Below, piece by piece: positions 14,701 to 24,136 of a stretch of DNA of 59,338 nt; position 1 is the first letter of the stretch; each line of letters opens with the position of its first letter. The stretch covers positions 1-59,338 of the forward strand of contig CALSCO010001064.1 in the NCBI GenBank assembly GCA_943704415.1, read 5' to 3'. Source of the DNA: Parvularia atlantis. Taxonomy: Eukaryota; Opisthokonta; Rotosphaerida. A program made the translations under genes and the position numbers. Below the pieces are notes generated by a model. It made no database searches, was not told where the DNA came from, and saw only the letters and a list, made by a program, of their open reading frames with translations.

Positions 14701-17332
14701 TCTGCACGTGCGCGATGTGGCGGATCTGCGGGTCAAACACCTCCGCGACCGTCAGCGTGTCCGGCCGCAGCCGGCTCGGGATGGAGAAGTGCGCCGGCAC
14801 GGTGTTGAACGTGGCTGCAAAGGAAGGTGAGCCTCACGTCCACTGGGCGCTGCCACTGCGCACCCAGATGGCCTAGGAAGCGGTCCGTCTCGAGCAAGAT
14901 GTTGAGGAAGTCGTGCAGCCGCTGCGTCCGCGCAAACAGGAGCTGGCCTGCGACCAGGCAGCCTCAGGCGTCAGGTGCGCACGTAGCACGGGCGCAGCGC
15001 GCGCACCCGTCACGCCCGTCGGCGGCTTCTGCTGCGTGAAGTAGTAGAAGAAGGCCGGCCACGACACGACGTCGATCTGGACACGCCGTCAGCATGCACG
15101 GCCGCGGGGCTCTGCAGGAGGTCGCACCTCGACACGTGGCGACTTGGACTTGTCCGTTTGCGCTTGCGCGGGTGTGCCGTTGCTGGCGCTCCCCGCTACC
15201 GTGCCTGCGTCCACTTGCCACGTCGCCTTGACGCGGTACTCGACCTCGACGTTCGTCTCCACCAGGAAAGTGAGCTTGATGTGGAGCTGGCGGTTGCGCC
15301 CGAGCACTTCAGCAAGGCAGACGCCCGCGCGGCGCCGCGCACCTTGGCCGACGCGCCCGAGCCTGACAGAAACACGTTTTGGATGCGGAAGCCGTCGCGC
15401 AGGCGTGCAGTGAGCAGGTTGTCGAGGTCGAGGTTGAGGTAGTACTCCTTGTACTTGGCCGTGAACTCCATCACGGGCGGCGGCGGCGCGGTCTCGTCCC
15501 ACGGGAACAGCGAGTCGGAGCTGCGCCCGGCGCATGGTCAGCAAGTTGCACGAGCAGGGTCGTGTGCGCACCTCGGTAACGACACGCCCAGGTTGGACGC
15601 CGGCAGCACACTCCGCTCCGACGGCCGGTCGTGCGGCCGCGTTCGGCCCAGCCGGTGCAGCAGGTCGAAGCGCGCGGTCTTTGTAGGCTGCGCAAAGGTG
15701 GCCGAGCGCAGCAGTGCGAGCTGGTGGTACCAGTTTGGCGCGGGCACGTCCGACGCCACTGCGCAGCGCAGCGGCGCGTGAGTGCACGGCCGTGCGGGCA
15801 AGCTGTGCGCACCGACGCGGCGCAGAACGCGCGAGCTGACGGGCGGCGGCAGCAGCGCGGCGCGGCGCACGGGCGAGGCGAGCTCAAGCGTGCTGAAGCC
15901 GGCCGAGAGCGGTGCAGCCAGCGTCGACAGGTCCTCGAGGTTGTCGTCGTCGCGCAGGGTCACGTTCGCGAGCTCAGGAAAGTCGTCGCAGTACGCAAAC
16001 TGGCCGCCCGTCGACAGCGCCAGGCACTTGAGCACGTCGTAGTCCGGCACGCGACCCAGCTCCGTGTCTTCGTGCAGCAGTCAGCGGGCGACGCGGGTCG
16101 CCATCGGCTAGCGCACGCACAGAGCGATGCGCCGTTTCGTGTTGCGCCGACGGCGACAGGGATGCACGTGATGTCGAGCTGGTTGAGCTCGCGCAATACG
16201 CCCTTGTCGAGCGTGCCGACTGGATCAGCCAGGCCCGAGCAGCCGTCCGAGAAGACGACAATGACTGCGTTGCGGCGCAGAGAATTTAGCGACGGCACGC
16301 CTGCTGCGGGCAGTGGCGCACCCGGCACCGAGTCGCGCGGCAGCAGCTCGAGCGCAAACATCGCCGCGCGCACAGCGCCCTGCAAGTTGAGATCGGGCTG
16401 GGCGGCGTCGCCGAGGGGCGAGCGCACGCCGCGACGAGCAAGCAGCCTGCACGCCACCCGGTGAGCGTCGAAGGCGCGCGGTCAATGTTTCCGCGGGCGC
16501 GCACTGTGCCAGGTGGTTTTCGTAGCGCGCCATGTGCCAGCGCAGGTGCTGCAGTGCGCTCTGGACGCTGCCGGGCGAGAGCTGGATGCCCTGCGCGAGC
16601 ACATAGGTCGACGGGGCCGCAGCGCCCGGCTCGGTGTCGCTCGTGCCCTCGGCCAGGACGGTCACAAACAGCTCAGGCCTCACCTGGGCAGCACTGACGG
16701 GTCAGTGCGCAGTGCGCGTGCGCAGGGACGGCGTGCCTCATAGATCTCGCCCGGCGCGTCGCCGGGGAGCGTGAACGGCTGGCACAGGCCGAGCAACAGA
16801 CGCTGGAGGCTGCGTGAGAGCGCGTGTCAGGGCGCGCATCATGGATAGGCGCACGCACCCGTCCCAGACGCACTCGAACAGCATTTTGGCGCCGTCCACG
16901 TGCGGCGCACACATCGACGGGCTCATGTCGAGCGCGACGGCGATGCGGTAGCGCGCGGCGACGATGGTCAGCTCGGCACACGGCTGCAGCGTCGGCGCCA
17001 GCTGCTGCTGCTGTTCGGTCGCCCGCTGTCGTGCGCGCAGGAGGCGCATGCACGTCGCCTAACCGACCGCCGTGAGCCGCGTCGGAGCCGCACGGTTAAG
17101 CAGGCTGACCTCGCGCGCGTCGGGCTGGCGCGGCAGGCCGCGGTACATGTGCTGCAGCGCCCACGTCTGCCACTCGGTCGACGTGAGCTTGAGCGGGTTG
17201 GACAGGAACAGCGTTGCCTCGTCGGCCGCCGACGCGCCGCCGCCGCTGCTGCTGCTGGGGGGCGGCTGTGCGGCCGTCGGCGCGGCGCGTCAGGAAGGTC
17301 GCGGCCGCCGCCATTGACGGCACCTCGGCCAT
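2713..17332 (-). CDS. SZT2: SZT2 homologue (KICSTOR complex scaffold)
   Basis: Very large protein related to metazoan SZT2, which in animals anchors GATOR1 at lysosomes as part of KICSTOR and restrains TORC1 when nutrients are low. It is split by a few dozen introns, mostly 40-70 nt. Start ATG 17332: intron 17266-17323 follows the third codon and intron 17026-17067 the second exon. The N-terminal VWA-like region has IAVALDMSPSMC (about 16.9 kb) followed by LQRLLLGLCQPFTLPGD and GEIYE. Later landmarks that align with the human protein are VELWVEPQ (13.2 kb), EACFVRGVY (11.5 kb), VNRSNMFVYRSRDG (9.05 kb) and LKLTPADVDFVQP (8.7 kb). The C terminus ends in NALTYFMWSKLLR, stop at 2713. Low-complexity Ser/Gly/Ala linkers occur near 6.3 kb and 11.7 kb. 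Frame changes between segments coincide with GTGCGY...CAG introns, so I read it as intact. The identity is secure; individual exon edges are not all resolved. Confidence 0.88.
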
Positions 17333-17420
17333 GGCGGGTGGCGCGTCGCTCGCGATTTGTGCGTCGCGCTTGGTGGTTGGTCGAGCAACCGTGATACGCA
17401 GCTGCATAGGCCTACCGGGC

Positions 17421-19627
17421 TCACTTGTTCGCAAGCGAGATCTGCTCGAGCTCCTGCCCGGTCGTCTCCTTGAGCATGAAGAAGAGCGCCGTGACCGAGA
17501 CAGCCGAGCACGCGGCAAAGCCGAGAAACGTCGGGCCCGTGCCGATTGCCGCCGTCACGGCCGGGAAGGTGAACGAGACGGTGACAACGAAGGTGTACAT
17601 CATCACTGCCGCGCCGCACCGCACGCGTCAGCCGCGCCGCGTCAGCCGGAGGGCACGCACCGAGGCAGTAGCCGGTCGCGCGCGCGCGCGCCTGCTGCGG
17701 GAACACCTCGGTGCAGATAATGAGGAAGAGCGGGCCCGGTCCGAGGTTCCTGCCGCGACAGCACAGCGTCAGCATGAGCGCCGTACGCAGTCCCCGGCAC
17801 ACGCACATGAAAAACACGAAGAGAAACAGGCCCGCGATCACCAAGATGCTCTCCGTGTCGCCCTCAAACAGCAGGTACGCCGCGCCGATGACGCAGTCGC
17901 TCACGAGCAGGCCCAGAAGGCCGATCAGGAACAGGGGCCGCCGCCCGACGCGGTCCGAGAGGAACGTGCAAAAGAGGTTGCTGACCGTGTTCCACACGCC
18001 CAGGCCGAGCGTCGCGATCACCGGCTGGAAGCCCGTCTGGCGGAAAACGAGCGGGGCGTAGAAGAAGACGGCGCCGATGCCGCTGAGCTGGTTGCCTGCG
18101 TGTTGCGCACACGCGCATGTTCAGCACTCCCGCAAGCGGACAGGAGCGCACGCGCGCACCGCAGCACAGCGCCACCGCCAGCAGCCACGCGCGCGGGTGG
18201 TTCGCAAACAGCTCTGTGATCGACATCGGCTTCTCGACGTCAGCCAGGTCGACGCTTTGGATCGCGGCCTGCGTCCCGTTCTCGAGCTCAAGCTGCACCA
18301 TCAGCGTCCCGCTGCTCAGCTCGGCCTCCCGCCGGCTCACGAACGCGGCGCGACGCGCGTCGACCTCGGCCTGTGTCGGCCGCGGCACGAGGTGCGCGAG
18401 ATCGCCGTCGTCGGCCATCGTCGGGTCGCGCGCGCCAAACCCGTCCGCGTCGGCGTCGTAGTCGTGGTTCAGTGCGGCGTGCTCCACGTCGGCCGCGGTC
18501 TTTTTGCCCACGCCAAGCAGCCCAAGCGTGCTCGAGCCCATGACGTTGAGCGACGACGGCAACGACACGGCCGCGGCTAGCAGCGCGTCGTCGTCGTCGA
18601 CCGTGTCTGCGAGCGGCGCGTACTTGGCGTTGCCGCCATCGCCCGCGGCACGCTCGGGCCCTCTCCCGTCGCCCTGCTGCACCCGGAACGCGCGCTCGCG
18701 CAGCTGCTGCCGCTCCCAGCGCGGCGACTCGGGCATGGCGAGCGCGATCAGCGTGGTGAACATTGCCGCAAACACGACGACGATGCCGAGCGCGAAGCTG
18801 GCACGCGCATCCAGTGTCAGCAGTTCCAGTGGGGTGTGCGTGTGTGCGCGGCACGCACCGGTACGGCCGCTCGTTGCCCTCGACCAGGAAGCCGACGCCA
18901 AACATGATGCACGCGCCGAACGCAATGCTCATGCCGTCTGCGCGCATCGTTGCGCCGTCAGCCGCCGTGCTCAGCACCGGCCCGCGCACGCACACGTCAC
19001 GCCGTAGCGTCCGCGGCGGCTGGCGGGGCTCATCTCGGCGATGTACGGCGGGACGACGCAGAAGATCATCGCTGTGGAGGCGGAGCGCTGTCAGCTGCCC
19101 CGCGCTCGGCGCACGGGCGGCGGAGAGCACCGTGCGGCAGGCCCTGGAGCACGCGCGCGACGATAAAGTGCTCGAACGAGCTGCGCGCAGTCGACGGGCC
19201 AATCAGCACAGCGCGCGGTAGTCGTGTGAGCGCACGCACCGTGCGAGCGCGGCGTGCACCGCGAGCAGCACGACGAGCGCGCTCGAGACGAGCGTGAGCC
19301 GGCGCCGCCCCCAGAGGTCGCCCAGCCAGCCCCCAAACGTGCAGCCAACGAGCGCGCCGATGATGAGCGACGCCTGCAGCGCGCCAGTCTGCGTCGGGCT
19401 GAGGCCCCACTCGACCGTCTGTGCCGCGCGCGCGTCCAGAACCAACGGAGCGCGCCGCGCGCCGCGCTCGCCCCGCGCACCATCGCCACGAGCAGCGTCG
19501 ACATCGCGTTGGCCGTCATGCCGATCAGCAGGCCCGCGCCCACCGCCAGCCCCAGCGCGACACGCTCGGCCGGCACGCGCAGCGGCGGCGCCCGCGCGAA
19601 CGCCTCGAGCCGCGCGGCAATGCCCAT
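17421..19627 (-). CDS. Sugar-porter family MFS transporter
   Basis: Twelve-helix major facilitator of the sugar-porter (SLC2/HXT-like) type. Visible signatures are the loop 2-3 motif GGWLGDLWGRRR, VPPYIAEMSPASRRGRYG, PESPRW after helix 6, QLSGIGAVFFYAPLVF in helix 7 (the QxSG substrate motif), DRVGRRPLF, EVFPQQARARA, and the terminal LKETTGQELEQI replacing the usual PETKG. About seven introns are seen, including 19419-19480, 19181-19239, 19072-19130 and a phase-1 intron starting at 18993. The start at 19627 gives a short cytosolic N terminus; an in-frame ATG at about 19663 is an alternative. The central cytosolic loop (about 18.3-18.7 kb) is unusually long and acidic, with an Asp run, so the protein is larger than typical family members. 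Substrate cannot be told from sequence. The gene lies 88 bp upstream of the SZT2 start and is divergent from the oxygenase gene. Confidence 0.88.
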
Positions 19628-19696
19628 GATCGGACAAAATGCAGCGGGACCCAATATGGCCATGAAGCGTGACAGCCGGTTGCACACTATCCGCAG
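19628..19696. promoter_or_regulatory. Short bidirectional promoter region
   Basis: Only 69 bp separate the predicted start codons of the MFS transporter (minus) and the 2OG oxygenase (plus). Both transcripts must start here or inside each other's 5' ends. No TATA box is obvious. Inferred from gene arrangement only. Confidence 0.4.
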
Positions 19697-20953
19697 ATGG
19701 CGCCGACCACGCAGCGGCCCGTGATGCCCGCGAAGCGCGACGGCGGCAGCGGCGGCATGTGGGCGGTCGTCGGGTGCGCGCATCGCTTCGGGCCGCGCCG
19801 CGCGCTGCGCATCGTGACGCGGGGGGCCGCAGCACCGTCGTCGCGACGGCCGTCGTCACCGCCGCGATCGTGCTCGGCGCGCTGCCGATGCTCGCCGCGC
19901 GGTTCAGGCTCGGCACGCTGCTGTACCAGCCCGACTACAGCCTGCCGTGGGTGCAAACGCTACAGCAGCAGATCGCTGCGTGCGTAGCGTGCGCGTGCCA
20001 ATACGCCATCCGCTCACAGAAGGGGGCCGAGCAGGCAGCAGATCACGCAGGCGCAGCGCTACGCCACAACGGCGCAGATGAAGATGATGTGGCAGACGCC
20101 GATGATGCACGTCAACGTCGCCGCGCTCGTCGGACCCGTGGACGTGCCCAAGTTCAACGCGCGCCTGGCCGCGGCCGTGCTGCACGAGTTTGGCAACCTC
20201 GTCAAGGCCAATCCGGACAAGCTGCAGAAGGACGGCGTGACGGCCAACGACGCCAACCAGGTCTTCTTTGAGTGGCAGAAGAACGGCGGCTGGGACGCCC
20301 TGCGCGCGACCAAGGAGGTGCGCATGCTCGAAGACTTTATCCAGACGGCCGTCGACAAGTACTTTACCAACATCGGCACGGACCCGGTGCGCGTGCGCGC
20401 GGGCTGCGTGGCGCCTGCTCACCTGGAAGGCAGAAAATCATTGCCGCGCGCAGCCGTGAGCTCGAGATCTGGGCAACCGTGCACGACCGCTGCGTCAAGC
20501 ACCTGGCGCACTGCCACCCGAGCAGCGTGCGTGGCGCGCCCAGTCGGTCGCGGCCGTTGCGTTTACTGTTCGCGCGCACAGCTCATCTCGGGCGTGTACT
20601 ACGTCAAGGCGCGCGAGACGCCCTGCGTGCGCTGCCGGTGTGCCGCTGCGCTGACGAGCGTGGCGCGCAGATGCCCGACGACGCCGGCAGCATCGTCTTT
20701 GACGACCCGCGCGGCCCGCTCCCGCCGTTCGACAGCAAGTACGTCATCCGTCCGCTGGCGGGCGACCTTGTCCTGTTCCCGAGCTGGCTGATCCACCAGG
20801 CACGTGCATACGCGCGCGCTCGCGTGGGCACTGACGCGTGGGCAGGTGTCGCCCACGCCTGGGTCGGAAGAGCGCATCTCGATTGCGTTCAACGTGCCGG
20901 GCAAGTGGGAGACGACTGTCGGCGTGTCCGAGTTCTTCGACATCAAGGACTGA
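19697..20953 (+). CDS. Membrane-anchored 2OG-Fe(II) oxygenase (TIGR02466-like)
   Basis: Predicted 321-residue protein of the putative 2-oxoglutarate/Fe(II) oxygenase family 5. Seven exons join in phase; introns are 19774-19832, 19980-20019, 20387-20433, 20527-20581, 20627-20670 and 20800-20845. Residues about 20-45 form one hydrophobic segment (MWAVVG joined to TVVATAVVTAAIVLGALP), so it is probably an N-anchored membrane protein. The catalytic part shows IWATVHD, then HCHPSSLISGVYYVK, IVFDDPRGP, LVLFPSWLIHQVSP and ERISIAFNVPG. This is the family order of a metal-binding His, the FxDPR motif, a second His, and an Arg expected to bind 2OG. Substrate is unknown. The intron before VSP has a GC donor, needed to keep the frame. 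The Met start at 19697 is the only one that opens into the membrane segment after splicing. Confidence 0.8.
20800..20845 (+). other. GC-AG intron
   Basis: A 46-nt intron in the oxygenase gene. It begins GCACGTGC and ends GGGCAG, with CTGAC inside at about 20831. No GT donor nearby keeps the frame: the GT at 20804 would lead into the wrong phase. Splicing at GC gives the family-typical H-Q-V-S-P join. It is the only GC donor I needed in the window. Confidence 0.6.
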
Positions 20954-20999
20954 GCTCCGACGCTGGTCCACTGCGGTCTTGTGCTTGTTTTAGAGACGA

Positions 21000-22916
21000 A
21001 TGGTCGGCGTCACGATCGATCTGCGCGGCGCGGCGCGATCCGGCAACGACGCCCTCGATGCGGCCAAAGACCAGGCGCGCACCGATGTGCACGTGCACGC
21101 GCGCTCAACGACGCCGCAGCTCGTCCAGCAGAGCGGCTGCGGATGGACGCACACGCTCGCGCCGAGCGACCCGCTGCCCGCGTCCCTGCTGCTCTGCGCG
21201 CGGCTGCTGAGCGTCAACCAGATGGAGGCGCGCTACTGCTGTCGCCGCGTGCGCCGCCACGGGCTGAACGCGTGCCGCGACGCAGTGCTACGAGCTGCAG
21301 GGGCGCGCGGCCACGCTCGCGGGCGTCGTCAGCCCGCGCAACGAGCTTGAGACGCACGCGCTGCTGCGCGCGATGCTCCGCGGCCTGATCGGGCAGCACA
21401 CGGACGTGGCGCGTGCGGCGCTCGCGCGGCTGGCCGAGCTCGGCGCCGCGTACGTGGGCGCGCCGGGCGTCGACGGCACAATCGAGCCGTCGCGGGGCGC
21501 TGTTGACGAGCTGCAGGCGCTGCTGATGCGGAGCGGCGCCGTCGGGCTCGACCGCGTCGGCGCGGGCGAGTTTGCCGACACGACCGGGCGCGGGCTGTTC
21601 GCGCTGAGCGACGTTGTGCCAGCGGCTGAGAGCGACGCGGATGACACGCTGCTCGGCATCCCGGTGCGTCCGCGTGCACGCCGCAGCAAGTGCAAGGCGC
21701 TGACCGTTCGTTTGTGTGCAGGAGGCGTGGCTCGTGACGGCCAAGGCCGCGCTGCGCACCGCGCCCTTCGGCGCCGTGCTCAAGGCGATCGAGGGCCTGG
21801 ACGACGACACGCGCCTGTTCCTGTTTGCGATCTACGACGCCAAGGTCAATCGCGGCTACACGCGCTGGCGGGCGTACTGGGACGCGATGCCGGCGACCTT
21901 CAGCACGCCGCTGCAGATGGCGCCGGACGACCTGGCGCTGCTGCGTGGGACGGTGCTGCACGGCGCGGTGCAGCAGGCGGTGGCGCAGCTGGAGCAGGTG
22001 CGTCGCGCGTGCGCGTGCACCCGCTTCGTTGCGCGTACTGACGCGCCGGCCGGCAGATCCACGCCGCGCTCTTCCCACTCCTGTCGCAGCACTACCCCAC
22101 GCTCTTCCCGCCCGCCGTCTTCACGATGGACACGTTCCGTTGGGCCAAGTCGCTGCTCGACAGCCGTGCTCTGCGCGTCCTGATCGACGGCGAGCTGACG
22201 ACGTGCCTCGTGCCCTGGGTCGACCTGCTCAACCACCGCTCGAATGCGCACTGCTGGCGCCGCCGCTTCGACGACAAGCGCCGCCTGCTCCGTGTCGAAG
22301 CCAACATGCCCGTGGCCGCGGGCGAGCAGATCTTCCTCAGCTACGGCCCGCTGCGCAACTGGGAGGTGCGTGCACGGGGTGAGCGTGTCCAGTCGACTGA
22401 GGTCGCGCGAGCAGCTCCTGCAGGACTACGGCTTCGTGCTGGCCGGCAACCCGTACGACTCGTTTGCGATCGAGTTTGACGCGCCGAGCGACGGCAAGCG
22501 TGCGGCGGTGCGTGTGCATGAGGCATGACCGCAGACCTGTTGACGAGCTCGCGCAGGCCAAGCTGCTGCAGAAGCACGGCCTGACAAGCGACCATCACTT
22601 TCGCCTGGGCCAGCCGCCGACGCCGAGCTGCCTCGCGTACCTGCGCGTGGTCGTGGCCGACGACGCCGACCTGCGCGCGCTGAGCCGCGACGGGCTCGAC
22701 CCGCGCGCCGGACCAGTCAGCGCGCGCAACGAGCGCGAGATGCGCGCGCTGCTGCGGCACACGGCGCAGTTCCTGCTTGAGCAGTTCCACCCAGCTGCGG
22801 CCGACGACACGCTCGGTCCCGGCGCCGGGCCGCTCGCGCGCCTCGCCCACGCTTTCGCCAAGGACCAGCGCGCGATCGTGCAATCGCTGGTGGTGTGGGT
22901 CGACGCGCAGACGTGA
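21000..22916 (+). CDS. SET-domain protein, SETD3/Rubisco-LSMT type
   Basis: Predicted 554-residue protein with a split SET domain and a C-terminal helical substrate-binding region, as in SETD3, SETD6 and plant Rubisco LSMT. These methylate lysine or histidine in non-histone targets. Six exons, all ending in phase 0; introns are 21249-21285, 21664-21721, 21998-22056, 22366-22414 and 22508-22556. The first SET segment has TGRGLFALSDVVP. The second has FRWAKSLLDSRAL, the SAM-binding VPWVDLLNHRSN (D..NH), and then EQIFLSYGPLRNWE with the conserved Tyr, joined across an intron to LLQDYGFVLAGNPYD. The start at ATG 21000 lies 47 bp after the upstream oxygenase stop, so the promoter must be tiny or overlap that gene. 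The exact methylation target cannot be inferred. I am confident in the SET family and moderately in the SETD3-like subclass. Confidence 0.83.
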
Positions 22917-22969
22917 CGGTCCCCCAGATCTCTGTGTGTGACCAGGAGCAACTATCCGCGCCCCTGTTC

Positions 22970-23003
22970 TCTCACTCTCTTTCTCTCTCTTTCTCTCTCT
23001 CTG
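22970..23003 (+). repeat. Pyrimidine-rich (CT)n tract
   Basis: Imperfect TCTC/TTTC tract just downstream of the SET gene stop, between two convergent genes. It is likely 3'-UTR or intergenic low complexity. Confidence 0.85.
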
Positions 23004-23026
23004 CCCTCGCGCCCGCGCCCGCTGTT

Positions 23027-23865
23027 CTAGACAGAGCCGAGCTCAATGTTGTGCTCGGCGACGCGCTTGAGCTTGCTGTGTGCGGGGCAGCGTCAGCCGG
23101 CGCGCCAGCGGGGCGGCGCAAGCGCACGCACGTCGGGTCGCGTGTGAACGGCATGACCTTGCCGTACATGCTGCGCTCGGCATTGCTGCGCGCAACGCGC
23201 GCGTACGCTCGCATCAGGCGCGGAGGTTGAGACGAGCGCAAAAAGGACGCACCGCTCATCGCACTTCTCCTTCATCCGCCGCAGGCGCTTGTGCGCACCG
23301 TCGCGCAGCACGTCCTCGCTGACCATGCGCGACTCGATCCACGCCGTGACCGGATGCGTCACCTCGGCTGCGACGGCCGTGAGCGACAAACGGAGCCGCC
23401 CATCGGCGCGCACGCTTCGGCTCGGCCTCGGCGGGCTCGGCGGCGCCGTGCTTGTTGACGTGGCTGTTCCAGAACAGCGTCTTGTCGCCCTCGCCCCACG
23501 GGAACGGCTGCACGCGGCGGGCTGCTGAGCGCGCGCAGAGGGCGCAGCCGGCGAGCGGCACCTTGTTGCGCACGCCGATGTAGGTGCCGTACTTGGGCGA
23601 GTCGTCCTGGTGGTGCGCCGGGTGGCTGGCCGCGGCGACGATGACGTTGCCGGCGATGAGCACGCACGCCGGGATGGCCACGGCCAGCGACACGCGGCGC
23701 CATGTCTCGCGCGCGGCTGCAAACGACAGCGGCATTGAGCACAGCTCTCGCGCGTGCGCGCCACGCACCGCGCGCCGTCGCCTCCTCGGCGGTCTCGTGC
23801 AGCACGTGCGCGACGGCGCCGTGTTGCTGGTGCCCCGCGTGCGCCGCGGCCGACGACGCCGCGGC

Positions 23866-23911
<46 letters not shown>

Positions 23912-23946
23912 AGGCCTCGCCGAAGCAGAAGACGGACGCCCACCAT
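23027..23946 (-). CDS. COX6A: Cytochrome c oxidase subunit 6A with C-terminal extension
   Basis: Nuclear-encoded inner-membrane subunit of respiratory complex IV. Six exons on the minus strand, 23769-23946, 23562-23716, 23414-23507, 23253-23367, 23132-23170 and 23027-23075, total 630 nt and give 209 residues. The N terminus MVGVRLLLRRGLASS plus a 14-Ser run looks like a mitochondrial presequence. The core ARETWRRVSLAVAIPACVL is the membrane helix. RNKPFPWGEGDKTLFWN followed by HVN is the COX6A signature (animal: KPFPWGDGNHTLFHNPHVN). Classical COX6A ends about ten residues later. Here a consensus 46-nt intron joins on about 75 more residues, including HPVTAWIESRMVSED, LRRMKEKCDERMYGKVMPF and a terminal NIELGSV. 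An unspliced exon 3 would stop at 23256 instead. It is divergent from the VPS10 gene. Confidence 0.82.
23866..23909 (-). repeat. Coding trinucleotide run (poly-Ser)
   Basis: About 14 tandem CGA units on the plus strand, read as TCG codons on the minus strand. They make the polyserine run in the COX6A presequence. Confidence 0.95.
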
Positions 23947-24136
23947 GATGCGCCGCGTCCGATCAAGTCTCAGGTGCCAGGCGTGGCCGCGCCCGCCACA
24001 CCCTGCCGCGCCGCACTCACAGACACGCAATAGACGTGGCCGTGCATCGCCATATTCGTATGAGTGCGACGGCGAGAGCGACGGCGGGTGTGGGCGCGCC
24101 GTCCACGGTGGGGAGCGCATCATCAGTTTCGCAGGC
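23947..24136. promoter_or_regulatory. Bidirectional promoter region, COX6A / VPS10 receptor
   Basis: The 190 bp between two divergent start codons must hold both promoters. No recognisable core element. Inferred from arrangement. Confidence 0.4.

Noticed and set aside
2713-17332. Apparent frameshifts and stops along SZT2 suggesting a pseudogene
   Set aside because: Wherever I checked, the breaks coincide with GTGCGY...CAG introns and the joined protein keeps family landmarks throughout.
22970-23003. Polypyrimidine tract as a splice signal for a missed exon
   Set aside because: It lies between the stops of two convergent genes. Introns here do not use long pyrimidine tracts.
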